Notes: generated by a model not told the origin, from the letters alone. A DNA stretch of 64,000 bases from Falsiroseomonas bella (GCF_003173615.1 NZ_QGNA01000002.1:186001-250000), one strand, 5' to 3'; positions 43,177-52,800 are shown, numbered from the stretch's first letter. Program-made: numbers and translations.

Positions 43177-44957
43177 GCGCCCTCGGTGTAGCGGTGGCGG
43201 CCGGAAAGGCCGCGACGACGGGGATCGGGATGCGGCACGGCGGAAAGCAGCGCACGCGTGTAGGCGTGCTGCGGTGCGGTGCAGACGGCTTCGGTCTCGC
43301 CGATCTCCACCACCTTTCCGCGGTACATCACCGCGACGCGATCGCAGAAATAGCGGATCACGCCGATGTCGTGGCTGATGAAGATGAAGGAGAGGCCGAG
43401 CCGCTGCTGCAGGTCCAGCAGCAGGTCCAGCACCTGGCTGCGCAGCGAGACATCCAGCGCCGAGGTCGGCTCGTCGGCCACGATCACGCGTGGATCCAGC
43501 GCGATGGCGCGCGCGATGCCGATGCGCTGGCGCTGGCCGCCGGAGAAGGCATGCGGGTAGCGCTCCATCGCTGTCGCCGGCAGGCCCACCATCTCCAGCA
43601 ACTCGGCGACCCGCCGCTGCAGCGCCGCGCCGGACAGCATGCCGTTGACCAGCATCGGCTCGCCGATGATCTGCTCCACGGTCATGCGCGGGTTGAGGCT
43701 GGAGAAGGGGTCCTGGAAGACCATGCGGATCTCGCGCCGCAACGGCCGCAGCGCGCTCTCGCGCAGGCCGAGCAGATTGGTTTGCGACCCGTCCCGGCCG
43801 ACATACTCGATCCGGCCGCCGAGACCGTCGAACAGGCCCATCACGCAGCGCCCGAGCGTGGTCTTACCCGATCCGCTCTCGCCCACCACGCCGAGCGTTT
43901 CGCCGGCGCGCAACTCCAGCGTGACGTCATCGACCGCGATCACAGGCGGCGCCGCGGCGCGAAAGATCCGGCGCTGGCCGGGAAAGACCTTGCGCAGTGC
44001 CTCGATCCGCAGGAGGGGCGCGCCGGGTGGGTTGGCCGCGCGCATCGCCAGGCGGCGCGGCGAGGGACGGTCCAAAGCGCGCACGGCGCCCAGAAGCATC
44101 CGCGTGTAGTCGTGCTGCGGGCGTTCGAACACATCCAGGATCGGGCCGCGTTCCACCACCTGGCCATGGCGCATCACTGCGACCTCGTCCGCCATCTCCG
44201 CCACAACGCCCATGTCGTGGGTGATCAGCATCACCGCCATGCCGTGGCTGGCCTGCAGGCGGCGGATCAGGTCCAGGATCTCGGCCTGGGTGGTCACGTC
44301 CAGCGCGGTGGTGGGCTCGTCCGCGATCAGCACGGACGGGTTGCAGGCCAGCGCCATCGCGATCATCGCGCGCTGGCGCATGCCGCCCGAGAATTCGAAG
44401 GTGTAGCGATCCACCGCCGTCTCGGGCCGGGGGATTTCAACCTGGCGCAGCAGGTCGATCGCGCGTTCGCGGGCTGCGCGCTTGCCCAGGCGGTCATGCA
44501 GCCGGATCGCCTCGATGATCTGCGCGCCGATCGTGTGCACCGGGGAGAGGGAGCTCATCGGCTCCTGGAAGATCATCGCGATGTCGCGGCCGCGAATGGC
44601 CCGGATCGCCGCGCTGCGCGGCGCGAGCGCGGACAGCTCCACGACTTCCTCGGCGCCGCCGGACGCGGCGGCGCCCTTGGTGGTGTGGTGGCGGTGCAGT
44701 AGCACGCGCCCCGCCGCGATCCGGCCCGGCTGGTCCAGGATCTGCAGGATGGCGCGTGCCGTCACGCTCTTGCCGCTGCCGCTCTCGCCGACCACGGCGA
44801 GGGTCCGGCCAGAACGCAGCACGAGGTCCACCCCGTCCACCGCGCGGAAGACCCCGCGGCGCGAGGGGAAATCCACGGCGAGGCCCTGCACCTCCAGCAC
44901 GACCGGCGCGGCTTCGGCCTCGCCCGGCGACCATGCCGCCTGCATCGTGTCTGGCAT
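43173..44957 (-). CDS. Fused dual ATP-binding subunit of a peptide/nickel-type (DppD-DppF) ABC transporter
   Basis: 594 residues containing two complete ABC ATPases. The first (about 20-280) has [39 protein letters not shown] and THDMG. The second (about 310-590) has [27 protein letters not shown] and [12 protein letters not shown], with C-terminal [14 protein letters not shown], a feature of oligopeptide-family ATPases. It powers uptake with the two permeases and the binding protein. Start is the ATG at 44957; two bases separate it from the stop of the upstream permease. Despite the family name, the context points to a sugar or sugar-acid cargo. Confidence 0.92.
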   Translation of the reverse strand: MPDTMQAAWSPGEAEAAPVVLEVQGLAVDFPSRRGVFRAVDGVDLVLRSGRTLAVVGESGSGKSVTARAILQILDQPGRIAAGRVLLHRHHTTKGAAASGGAEEVVELSALAPRSAAIRAIRGRDIAMIFQEPMSSLSPVHTIGAQIIEAIRLHDRLGKRAARERAIDLLRQVEIPRPETAVDRYTFEFSGGMRQRAMIAMALACNPSVLIADEPTTALDVTTQAEILDLIRRLQASHGMAVMLITHDMGVVAEMADEVAVMRHGQVVERGPILDVFERPQHDYTRMLLGAVRALDRPSPRRLAMRAANPPGAPLLRIEALRKVFPGQRRIFRAAAPPVIAVDDVTLELRAGETLGVVGESGSGKTTLGRCVMGLFDGLGGRIEYVGRDGSQTNLLGLRESALRPLRREIRMVFQDPFSSLNPRMTVEQIIGEPMLVNGMLSGAALQRRVAELLEMVGLPATAMERYPHAFSGGQRQRIGIARAIALDPRVIVADEPTSALDVSLRSQVLDLLLDLQQRLGLSFIFISHDIGVIRYFCDRVAVMYRGKVVEIGETEAVCTAPQHAYTRALLSAVPHPDPRRRGLSGRHRYTEGA

Positions 44958-44959
44958 GG

Positions 44960-46096
44960 TCAGCGCCCGTCCTGCGCGTAGGGATCCGCGGCGTCGCGCA
45001 GCCCGTCGCCCAGGAAGTTCAGCGCCAGCACCGCGAGACACACCGCGCCGCCAGGTATGAACAGCCAGGGCGCCTGCGCGATGGAGCGGATGTTCTGCGC
45101 CTCCTTCAGCAGGACGCCCCAGGAGATTGTCGGCGGCTGGAGGCCGAGGCCGAGGAAGGAGAGGGAGGTCTCCGCCAGGATCATCAGCGGGACAGCCAGC
45201 GTGATCGAGGCGATGACGTGCGAGGCGAGCGATGGCAGCATGTGCCGGAAGATGATGCGGGCCTGGCTGCAACCATCGAGCCGCGCGGCCGTGACGAAAT
45301 CCTCGCCCCGCAACGCCAGGAATCGCCCGCGCACCACGCGCGCCAGCTCCGTCCAGGTGACGAGGGAGAGGATGATCGTGATGGCGAAGTAGCGCGTCAG
45401 CGGCGACCAATCCTGCGGCAGCGCCGCCGTCAGGCCGAGCCAGATCGGAATGGTGGGCAGCGACAGGATGAACTCGATCACCCGCTGGATCGCCATGTCC
45501 ACCGTGCCGCCGTAGTAGCCCGAGATGCCGCCGAGCAGCAGGCCGAGCACCAGGCTCATCGCCACGCCGACCAGGCCGATGGAGAGCGATATGCGCGTGC
45601 CGTGGATCACCCGGCTGAGCATGTCGCGCCCGAGCCGGTCCGCGCCGAACAGGAAGAAGCGCTCGCCCTGCTCGGCGGCTGTCAGGAAGCGCCGCTCGAT
45701 CGTGAACAGCCCAGCGAGCTTCACGGGTTCCGCCTTGCCGAAGAAGGAGAGGTAGATCTTCCGGTTCGGATCGACGACGAAGCTCTGTTCCAGCGTGAAC
45801 CGGTCGCGCACCAGGCGGTGGCCCTGCACCCAGGGCCGGATGGTCCAGGACCCATCGGGCGCTGTGTCGATGAAGTTGATGGCCTGGGGCGGGTGGAAGA
45901 CGTCCCGTGCACTTGCCGCATCGGGATCGAAGGGCGAGAAGAACTCCGCCAGCGCGCCGATGGCGTAGAGCGCGACGACGATATAGAGGGACCAGCGCGC
46001 CAGGCGGTGGCGCCGGAACGCCCACCACATCAGCTTCCACTGGGAGGCCTGCTCCGCCGTGCGGTGTTCCCGCGGATCCGTGACGGCGACGCTCAT
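44960..46096 (-). CDS. ABC transporter permease, DppC type
   Basis: 378 residues, longer than the usual ~300 because of a large periplasmic insert after the first helix (about 60-155). About six membrane helices. The cytoplasmic loop is LVTWTELARVVRGRFLALRGEDFVTAARLDGCSQARII and the C-terminal core is ETSLSFLGLGLQPPTISWGVLL, both typical of DppC. The insert (GADRLGRDMLSRVIHGTRISL after it) is also seen in the alpha-galactoside-type subgroup of this family. Start overlaps the other permease's stop. Confidence 0.9.
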   Translation of the reverse strand: MSVAVTDPREHRTAEQASQWKLMWWAFRRHRLARWSLYIVVALYAIGALAEFFSPFDPDAASARDVFHPPQAINFIDTAPDGSWTIRPWVQGHRLVRDRFTLEQSFVVDPNRKIYLSFFGKAEPVKLAGLFTIERRFLTAAEQGERFFLFGADRLGRDMLSRVIHGTRISLSIGLVGVAMSLVLGLLLGGISGYYGGTVDMAIQRVIEFILSLPTIPIWLGLTAALPQDWSPLTRYFAITIILSLVTWTELARVVRGRFLALRGEDFVTAARLDGCSQARIIFRHMLPSLASHVIASITLAVPLMILAETSLSFLGLGLQPPTISWGVLLKEAQNIRSIAQAPWLFIPGGAVCLAVLALNFLGDGLRDAADPYAQDGR

Positions 46097-47079
46097 TGGT
46101 AGCGCACCCGCGGATCGATCAGCGCCAGCAGGATGTCCGACACCAGCATCCCGACCACCGTCAGGCTGCACAGCAGCAGGATGAAGGCCCCCGCCAGATA
46201 CATGTCCTGCGCCAGCAGCGCCTGCAGCAACAGGGGGCCGGAGGTCGGCAGGGACAGCACGAATGCCGTGATCACCGCGCCCGAGATCAGCTGCGGAAAG
46301 GCCCAGCCGATCGTGCTGACGAAGGGATTGAGCGCGAGCCGTACGGGATAGCGCATCAGCAGCGTGAACTCGGAAAGTCCCTTTGCGCGCGCTGTGACGA
46401 CATAGGGTTTGTGCAGCTCATCCAGCAGGTTCGCGCGCATGATGCGGATCAGGCTGGCGGAGGATGACGTGCCGAGGATGATCACCGGGATCCAGAGATG
46501 TGCCAGCAGGTCCAGCACCTTGCCCCAGCTCCATGGCGCGTTCTGGTATTCCTCGGAGAACAGGCCGCTGACGTCGGAGCCGAAATAGATCACGCCGATA
46601 TACATCAGCACCAGCGCGATCAGGAAGTTCGGCGTCGCGAGTCCGATGAAGCCGAAGGTTGTCGCGACATAGTCGCCGATCGAGTATTTCCGCACCGCGG
46701 AGTAGATGCCCACCGGGAACGCCACAGCCCAGGTGAAGAGCAGTGTGCCCAGCGCCAGGCACACCGAGAGCCCCATGCGTTCCCAGATCAGGTTCGCGAC
46801 CGGCTGCTGCCATTCGAAGCTGATGCCGAAATCGCCCTGCAGCACGCCGGAGATCCAGCGCCAGTACTGCACCAGGAAGGGCTGATCGAGGCCGTAGCGC
46901 TCACGCAGCGCCTCGAGCCGCCCCTGGTCCACCTCGTCGCCGGACGCGGCGAGCGTCGCAGCGAAGCTCGTCAGGTAGTCTCCCGGCGGCGCCTGGATCA
47001 GCGCGAAGCTGACCAGGGACACCGCGATCAGGAAGGGCACCGTCCAGAGGATGCGCCGGACGATGAAGGCGAGCAGCAC
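46093..47079 (-). CDS. ABC transporter permease, DppB type
   Basis: 328 residues with six membrane segments. The N-terminus VRRILWTVPFLIAVSLVSFALIQAPPGD is characteristic of DppB, and the loop ...LDELHKPYVVTARAKGLSEFTLLMRYPVRLALNP is the EAA region. The GTG at 47079 lies five bases beyond the binding-protein stop, with TGAGG as ribosome site overlapping that stop; no ATG fits. It forms the channel with the DppC-type partner. Confidence 0.9.
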   Translation of the reverse strand: MLLAFIVRRILWTVPFLIAVSLVSFALIQAPPGDYLTSFAATLAASGDEVDQGRLEALRERYGLDQPFLVQYWRWISGVLQGDFGISFEWQQPVANLIWERMGLSVCLALGTLLFTWAVAFPVGIYSAVRKYSIGDYVATTFGFIGLATPNFLIALVLMYIGVIYFGSDVSGLFSEEYQNAPWSWGKVLDLLAHLWIPVIILGTSSSASLIRIMRANLLDELHKPYVVTARAKGLSEFTLLMRYPVRLALNPFVSTIGWAFPQLISGAVITAFVLSLPTSGPLLLQALLAQDMYLAGAFILLLCSLTVVGMLVSDILLALIDPRVRYQ

Positions 47080-47084
47080 GGGCC

Positions 47085-49016
47085 TCAGCGCCCGCGCTGC
47101 GGCGTCGCCCAGAACCAAGCCTGCGGGAGCGTCGGCGCCGGCGTCGGATAGTACCAGGAGGAGGGCATCGCCTGCGGCACGTTGCCGAGCCCGGTGCTGA
47201 CGATGCCGTAGGTCGGCAGCGCCTTGGAGACGCTGAACACCTCGAACTCTTCGGCGGCGATGTCGGCCACGCGGATCATCAGGGCGCGCCGCGCATCCGG
47301 ATCCACTGTTGCGCGCGCCTGGTCGTAGAGTCGCATGCGCTCGCGCACCGACGCCGGCGGTTCCTCGCCCTGCGCACCGCCGCTGCGATACCACTGCACC
47401 CAGGGGATGCCCCAGCGGCTGTCGTGATGCACGGGCACGATCTGCTGCGGAATCTCGCCCGGCACCCAGCTGGCCTGGCCGCCCCAAACGGCGGCGTCGT
47501 GCTCGTTGCCCTCGGAGGTGCGCTGGTAGAAGAAGGTGCGCTCCAGCGGGTTCACGTCCATCGCCACGCCGATGCGGCGCCATTGCTGGCTGATCAGCTG
47601 CAGCATGTCCACCTGCTCGGGCTGCAGCGTCGGGATCACATCCACCTTGAAGCGCAGCGGCTTGCCCGACGGCAGCAGTCGGATGCCGTCAGGCCCGCGC
47701 CGCAGCCCGAGGCCGTCTAGCAGCCTGTTCGCCTCCGCCTGGTTGTAGTCGAGATACTGCGTGGCCAGCCGGCGGTGGAAGTTCGGATGATTCTCGAAGG
47801 GCCCGTTCTGCCAGGGCTCGCCCTCGCCCAGCAGCGCCGTCTCGATCACCGCCTTGCGGTCCATGCCGAGCGAGAGCGCCACGCGGAAGTCCCGCGTGTT
47901 GAACAGCCGCCGCCATTCGGGATCGCGATGCGTCAGGTTGAGGTTGATCACCATGTTGGTGCCGCCGACCGACGACGCCTCGACGAAGCGGTAGCCGCCG
48001 CGGTCGCGGTTCTGCGCCAGCACCGGCCGATTCGAGGGCGCGTCGAGATGGCGGATCTGGAAGTCGATGCGGCCCGCGATCGCCTCCAGCACGAGGCTCT
48101 GCACATCCTGTGCGATCGGCGCGAAGAGCTCGTCGATATAGGGCAGCTGATTCCCGGCGGTGTCCACCTGCCAGAAATAGGGGTTGCGCACCATTACCAC
48201 GCGTGTGGCGCCGCCGACATAGGGCTCGCGCACCACCCACGGGTCGAGCGTCGGGCGTTCCGGGTTGCCCCAGCGCGAGGGGATCTCGATGTCGCCGCAC
48301 CGCGCCATGAACAGGTTCTGCCAGTCGGCCGCATTCGCCGCGCGCACGAGATCGGCAACGTTCGGGTTGTATTTCGGCAGGAACTGGCTGCAGTAGTGCT
48401 TCGCGTACAGCACTGGATGCTGCCCGAGCGGCGAAGCGAGCTCGGCAAGGAAATCGCCATAGGGCTCGGCAAAGGTGAAGCGGACAGTGTGGGCATCCAG
48501 CTTTTCCACGCGCACATTTTGCCCGCCGGCCCGGTAGCGCGGCGGTGTCGGAGCCAGCGCGCCGGCGAGGACCACGTCCTCCATGTTGAACAGCACGTCA
48601 TCCGCGGTGAAGGGCGTGCCGTCGGACCAGCGCATGCCCTGGCGCAGATGGAAGGTGAAGACGCGCGCGTCGTCGCTGACCTCGAAGGAGCGGGCGACGT
48701 TCGGCACGATGCGCGTGTATTGCTGATCCCAGCGCACCAGGCCCTGCGGCCCGACGACGCGCAGTATGTGGTTGTGGTCGGAACTGCCGCGCAGACCGAA
48801 GCGCAGCCGCCCGCCATAGGTGCCGACGCGCTCCAGCGGCGTGATCACTTCCGGCTGGCTGCCGATGCGCTGCGCCAGCGGCGGCAACTCGCCGCGCCCG
48901 ACGCGCTGTGCGAGGCTCGGGGCCTCATGCGCGTTCTGTGCGGCGACCGGGGCCACCAGGCCCAGCGCCAGTGCACAGCCCACGGACAGGCTGAGCAGGC
49001 TGCGTCGTGGCGTCAT
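47085..49016 (-). CDS. ABC transporter substrate-binding protein, long DppA-type (family 5)
   Basis: 643 residues, about 100 longer than DppA or OppA. The signal peptide is MTPRRSLLSLSVGCALALGL, cleaved near VAAQ. The SBP_bac_5 core is visible in RQGMRWSDGTPFTADDVLFNMEDVV and VALSLGMDRKAVIETALLGEGEPW. Long members of this family in alphaproteobacteria often carry oligosaccharides (for example alpha-galactosides) rather than peptides. With sugar-acid dehydratases downstream, a carbohydrate ligand is likely. First gene of the minus-strand operon, 143 bases from the divergent GntR gene. Confidence 0.9.
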   Translation of the reverse strand: MTPRRSLLSLSVGCALALGLVAPVAAQNAHEAPSLAQRVGRGELPPLAQRIGSQPEVITPLERVGTYGGRLRFGLRGSSDHNHILRVVGPQGLVRWDQQYTRIVPNVARSFEVSDDARVFTFHLRQGMRWSDGTPFTADDVLFNMEDVVLAGALAPTPPRYRAGGQNVRVEKLDAHTVRFTFAEPYGDFLAELASPLGQHPVLYAKHYCSQFLPKYNPNVADLVRAANAADWQNLFMARCGDIEIPSRWGNPERPTLDPWVVREPYVGGATRVVMVRNPYFWQVDTAGNQLPYIDELFAPIAQDVQSLVLEAIAGRIDFQIRHLDAPSNRPVLAQNRDRGGYRFVEASSVGGTNMVINLNLTHRDPEWRRLFNTRDFRVALSLGMDRKAVIETALLGEGEPWQNGPFENHPNFHRRLATQYLDYNQAEANRLLDGLGLRRGPDGIRLLPSGKPLRFKVDVIPTLQPEQVDMLQLISQQWRRIGVAMDVNPLERTFFYQRTSEGNEHDAAVWGGQASWVPGEIPQQIVPVHHDSRWGIPWVQWYRSGGAQGEEPPASVRERMRLYDQARATVDPDARRALMIRVADIAAEEFEVFSVSKALPTYGIVSTGLGNVPQAMPSSWYYPTPAPTLPQAWFWATPQRGR

Positions 49017-49090
49017 GCGGCATAACCCTCCCGCCGGCCGCCGCCTTCGGCGTGCCGTGCATCCTTGGACCGGCAGAGGCTCCGCCTTGG

Positions 49091-49141
49091 CGCAAAAGTT
49101 GTCAAACTGATTTTGCGGCAGTTAGACTGATCTGGTCAGTC
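49091..49141. promoter_or_regulatory. Divergent control region with two inverted repeats, likely GntR operators
   Basis: Two perfect inverted repeats lie between the transporter operon and gntR: CGCAAAA-N13-TTTTGCG (49091-49117) and GACTGA-TCTGG-TCAGTC (49125-49141). A promoter-like pair TTGTCA (49099) and TAGACT (49123) with 18-bp spacing would drive gntR rightward, with the second repeat over its -10/+1. Neighbouring sequence is unusually A/T-rich for this genome. GntR regulators of the FCD group commonly bind short palindromes at their own divergent promoters. Confidence 0.55.
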
Positions 49142-49159
49142 CGGCAGCTCGGGAGGGTC

Positions 49160-49948
49160 ATGCCCGCTTCGCGTTCCAGTTCCGCAGCAGCGTTGCGGGA
49201 TGCCGTCCCTGGCCGCATCGCGCGAGGCGTGCGAAGCACTGTCGAGGCGACGGCACCGCTCAGTCGCGACCGCCTCTATGAGGCGCTGCTGGGCCGCATC
49301 CTGTCGGGCGACTACGCGCCTGGCGAGCGGCTGCCGAGCGAGGAGCTGCTCGCGGCCGATTTCGGCGTCTCCCGGCCTGTCGTGCGCCAGGCGCTGGCGC
49401 GGCTCAGGGAGGAGGACTTCATCTCCTCCCGTCGCGGCTCCGGTTCCTATGTGCGCCGGCCGGAGGATCAGGTGCCAGCGCCCTTCGCCCCGATCTCCTG
49501 CGTCGCCGACATCGAGCGCTGCTTCGAGTTCCGCCTCACGATCGAGTCCCGTGCCGCAGGTCTCGCCGCGCGCCACCGTACCCCGGCGCAACGCGAGGCG
49601 CTGCGCGCGGCGCATGCGCATCTTGAGGCCGTGCTGCAGACCGGCGCGCTCGGCAACGAGGCCGATTTCCGCTTCCACGATGCGGTCGCCGAGGCCAGCG
49701 GCAACCGCTTCTTCCTGGAGACGCTGCACGTGCTCCGCCCGCACATCGACACCTGCATGCGCATGCTGCCGCGCCTGGCGCAACGCCGCACGCCGAGCCG
49801 TATCGCGCGCGTCCGCGCCGAGCACCGCGCGATCCTGGATGCCATCGTTGCGCGCGATGCGGCGGGCGCGGAGAAGGCCATGGCCGATCACATCACGCGC
49901 GCACAGCGCCGCATCTTCCAGGGCGAGGCGGGGGACCATCCGCGATGA
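49160..49948 (+). CDS. GntR-family (FadR/FCD subgroup) transcriptional regulator
   Basis: 262 residues. The winged helix (about 35-100) has YEALLGRILSGDYAPGERLPSEELLAADFGVSRPVVRQALARL. The C-terminal FCD domain (about 115-250) has FEFRLTIESRAAGLAARH, EADFRFHDAVAEASGN and AEHRAILDAIVARDA, with the Asp/His residues that hold a metal and a carboxylate ligand in this group. It probably represses both divergent arms until a sugar-acid intermediate binds. The ATG at 49160 follows GGGAGGG. Its stop overlaps the lactonase start (ATGA). Confidence 0.92.
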   Translation: MPASRSSSAAALRDAVPGRIARGVRSTVEATAPLSRDRLYEALLGRILSGDYAPGERLPSEELLAADFGVSRPVVRQALARLREEDFISSRRGSGSYVRRPEDQVPAPFAPISCVADIERCFEFRLTIESRAAGLAARHRTPAQREALRAAHAHLEAVLQTGALGNEADFRFHDAVAEASGNRFFLETLHVLRPHIDTCMRMLPRLAQRRTPSRIARVRAEHRAILDAIVARDAAGAEKAMADHITRAQRRIFQGEAGDHPR

Positions 49949-50832
49949 CACGGCCGGTGGTCGAGCGTGTCGGCAATGTCACGGCGCGAGTCGGCGAAGG
50001 CGCGGTGTGGGACGTGGAGGACCAGGCGCTATGGTGGGTGGACATCCCCGCCGGCCTCGTTCACCGCCACGATGCGTCCGGCGAGGAGCGGCGCTGGGAG
50101 ATCGGGGAAGCGGTGGGCTGCCTCGCCCGACATGCGGCGGGCGGGCTCGTGCTCGCGACGCGCAGCGGCTTCCATCTGTTCGATCCCGCGACCGGCGGCT
50201 GCACCTCCATCGCGGACCCCGAGGTCGAGTTGCCGGAGAATCGCTTCAACGACGGCGCCACGGACGCGCGCGGCCGCTTCTGGGCCGGCACGATGAAGGA
50301 CCAGGGCGAGCCCTCCGCGCGCGGCACCTTCTGGCGCCTCGACCCGGACCGCGGCGTGGCGCGTGGCCCCGACGGCTTCTGGACGACGAACGGCCTCGCC
50401 TTCGCACCGGATGGCCGCACGATCTACTTCTCCGACAGCCATCCCTCGGTGCGCACGATCTGGCGCGCCCCCTACGACCTCGACACCGGCACGATCGGGC
50501 CGCGCGAGCTGTTCTTCGACACGCGCGCCGTCGCCGGCCGCCCCGATGGTGCAACCGTCGACGCGGATGGTTGCTACTGGATGGCGGGCGTCGGCGGCTG
50601 GCAGCTGGTCCGCATCACGCCGGATGGCCGCGTGGACCGCATCGTCGAGATGCCGGTCGAGCGTCCCTCCCGCCCGATGTGGGGCGGGCCGCGGCTCGAT
50701 ACGCTCTACGTCACCTCGATCGGCGTCGGCCTGACGCCGGGCACCGAGGCGCGGCAGCCGGGCGCCGGCGGACTGTTTGCCGTGACCGGCCTCGGCACCA
50801 CCGGCCTGCCGCAGACGCGCTACGCCGGCTGA
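49945..50832 (+). CDS. SMP-30/gluconolactonase-family sugar lactonase
   Basis: 295 residues, a six-bladed propeller. Metal-site motifs are GEGAVWD (Glu18), NRFNDGATDARGRFWAGTM (Asn and Asp), TNGLAFAPDGRTIYFSDS (Asn) and GRPDGATVDADGCYW (Asp). These enzymes open sugar lactones to the free aldonic acids. Start lies in the ATGA overlap with gntR. Between a dehydrogenase and dehydratases it supplies the hydrolysis step of an oxidative sugar pathway. Confidence 0.9.
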   Translation: MTRPVVERVGNVTARVGEGAVWDVEDQALWWVDIPAGLVHRHDASGEERRWEIGEAVGCLARHAAGGLVLATRSGFHLFDPATGGCTSIADPEVELPENRFNDGATDARGRFWAGTMKDQGEPSARGTFWRLDPDRGVARGPDGFWTTNGLAFAPDGRTIYFSDSHPSVRTIWRAPYDLDTGTIGPRELFFDTRAVAGRPDGATVDADGCYWMAGVGGWQLVRITPDGRVDRIVEMPVERPSRPMWGGPRLDTLYVTSIGVGLTPGTEARQPGAGGLFAVTGLGTTGLPQTRYAG

Positions 50833-50845
50833 ACAGGAACGCGCC

Positions 50846-51985
50846 ATGCGCATCACCGGCCTTCGCAGCTTCATGACGCGCGACCGCGACCGTCCGCGAG
50901 TCATCGTCGCGATCGACACGGACGAAGGCATCACTGGCTGGGGCGAGTGCTACAACCACGGCCCCGACCGCGCGCTGCCGCCGCTGCTGGAGTATCTGGC
51001 GCTGCAGATTGGCGGCGAGGATCCGCGCCGCATCGAATACCTGATCCTGAAGATGCTGCAGCAGGCGCGCTTCCCGCCCGGCGCGCTCGGCCTCGCCGCC
51101 GTCAGCGCCGTCGATCACGCGCTGTGGGACATCAGCGCCAAGTCGCTCGGCGTGCCGGTCTTCAACCTGATCGGCGGCCATGCGCGGGAGAAGGTGCGGG
51201 TCTATCTGAGCCTCGGCACCGCGCCGGATGCGGAGGAGGCGTTGGATCTCTGCCTGCGGATGGAGGCGGAGCACGGCTTCACCGCCTTCAAGTTCAAGCC
51301 GTTCCGCGTGGACCCGAATGCCGTGCCCTGGCGGGAGGTGTTGCGCAGCACCGCGCGCTGGGTGGAGAAGCTGCGCACCATCTGCCCGGACCGCTTCGAA
51401 TTCGCCTTCGATGCGCATGCGCGCCTCTTCGAGCCCTGGCAGGCGGTGCAGCTCGGCAACGCCCTCGCCCCCTTCGACCCGCTCTTCTACGAGGAGCCGA
51501 TCCGCCCCGAGAACATCGAGGCCTGGGGCCGCATGAAGCCGCAGCTCCGCTGCCCGCTGGCCACGGGGGAGAGCCTCTACAGCCGCTTCGAGTTCCTGCG
51601 CCTGCTGCAGCTGGGCGGGGCCGACATCATCCAGCCCGACATCTGCGTCGTCGGCGGCCTGCTCGAAATGCGCAAGATCGCGGCCCTGGCCGAGGCTCAT
51701 TATGTCAACGTCGCACCGCACAACCCGATGGGTCCGCTCGCGACGGCGGTGAACGTGCATTTCTGCGCCGCGCAGCCGAATGTGACGATCCTGGAGTACA
51801 AGCTGCCCGACCGCGCCCCCTATGTGCGCGATCCCTACCTGCCGAAGGGCGGCTTCCTCGAACTGCGCCATGACCGGCCCGGCTGGGGCGTGGAGATGGA
51901 CGAAGCCGTGCTGGCGGAGGACCGCTACATCCATTGGGAGCGCAAGCTGCCGCGCCGGCCGGACGGCTCGACCGGCTATTGCTGA
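50846..51985 (+). CDS. Enolase-superfamily sugar-acid dehydratase (galactonate/gluconate dehydratase type)
   Basis: 379 residues. Motifs are FKFKPFRV (KxK), FAFDAHARL (metal Asp, D-x-H), FYEEPIRPEN (metal Glu), LATGES (third Glu), IQPDICVVGG (Asp) and NVAPHNPMGP (His). All catalytic positions of the MR/GalD group are intact. Expected product is a 2-keto-3-deoxy sugar acid. GGAACGCGCC precedes the ATG; spacing to the lactonase stop is 13 bases. It is the fourth enolase-type gene of the locus and the only one on the gntR strand. Confidence 0.88.
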   Translation: MRITGLRSFMTRDRDRPRVIVAIDTDEGITGWGECYNHGPDRALPPLLEYLALQIGGEDPRRIEYLILKMLQQARFPPGALGLAAVSAVDHALWDISAKSLGVPVFNLIGGHAREKVRVYLSLGTAPDAEEALDLCLRMEAEHGFTAFKFKPFRVDPNAVPWREVLRSTARWVEKLRTICPDRFEFAFDAHARLFEPWQAVQLGNALAPFDPLFYEEPIRPENIEAWGRMKPQLRCPLATGESLYSRFEFLRLLQLGGADIIQPDICVVGGLLEMRKIAALAEAHYVNVAPHNPMGPLATAVNVHFCAAQPNVTILEYKLPDRAPYVRDPYLPKGGFLELRHDRPGWGVEMDEAVLAEDRYIHWERKLPRRPDGSTGYC

Positions 51986-51995
51986 GGGCCAGGCC

Positions 51996-52787
51996 ATGCC
52001 GGATCCGCGCATCGCCCTGATCACCGGCGGCGCCGGTGCCATCGGGCTGGCGACCGCACGTCGCCTCGCGCGGGACGGCATCGTGCCGGCGCTGGTGGAC
52101 CGCGACGCCGCTGCGCTCGATGCCGCCGTGGCAGCGCTGCATGCGGAGACGGGCCTGCCCGTGCTCGGTATCCACGCCGATCTCGTCGACCGCGACGCAC
52201 CCCGCGCGGTAATGGACCGGATCGAGGCGGAATGCGGAAGGCTCGACTGCCTGGTGAACAATGCCGGCCTGAGCCGTGCGCGCCGCATCGGAGAGGTGGA
52301 CCTGGCCGACTGGGATGCGGTGATAGCCGTGAACCTCACCGCGCCGATGTTGCTGGCGCAGGAATCGCTGCGCTTCTGGCAGCGGCAGCGCGCGGGCAGC
52401 ATCGTCAACATCGCCTCCCGCGTCTGGCTCAGCGGCGCGGGCCCGGCCTACACGGCGTCCAAGGCCGGCCTCGTGGGGCTCACGCGCTCGCTCGCGGTGC
52501 AGCTCGGTCCGCTCGGCGTCACGGTGAATGCGGTGGCGCCGAGCTACCTGCGCACCGGCTTCAACTTCGCCGGCGGCGAGGAGGCGCAGCGCCGCGCGGA
52601 GGATGAGCACATCCGCATCGGCGTGCTGGACCGCATCGGCACGCCGGAGGACGTGGCCGGCGCCATCGCCTTCCTCTGCTCGCCTGATGCGCGCTTCGTC
52701 ACCGGCGAGGTGATCCATGTCTGCGGCGGCGCGCAACTCGCCGCGCGGCCGCAGGACCCGGCCATAGCGGACGGCAGCGCGCGGTAA
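51996..52787 (+). CDS. Short-chain dehydrogenase/reductase
   Basis: 263 residues. The cofactor loop is TGGAGAIG (10-17), then NNAG, and the catalytic Ser-Tyr-Lys lies in VNIASRVWLSGAGPAYTASKAG. The C-terminus RFVTGEVIHVCGG is classical-SDR. It probably oxidises an aldose or sugar-acid hydroxyl with NAD(P), feeding the lactonase and dehydratase upstream. The ATG at 51996 follows GAGGGCCAGG, 10 bases after the dehydratase stop; the frame open further upstream lies inside that gene. It converges with htpG (13-base gap), ending the operon. Confidence 0.9.
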   Translation: MPDPRIALITGGAGAIGLATARRLARDGIVPALVDRDAAALDAAVAALHAETGLPVLGIHADLVDRDAPRAVMDRIEAECGRLDCLVNNAGLSRARRIGEVDLADWDAVIAVNLTAPMLLAQESLRFWQRQRAGSIVNIASRVWLSGAGPAYTASKAGLVGLTRSLAVQLGPLGVTVNAVAPSYLRTGFNFAGGEEAQRRAEDEHIRIGVLDRIGTPEDVAGAIAFLCSPDARFVTGEVIHVCGGAQLAARPQDPAIADGSAR

Positions 52788-52800
52788 GGCGGGTGCGGCG

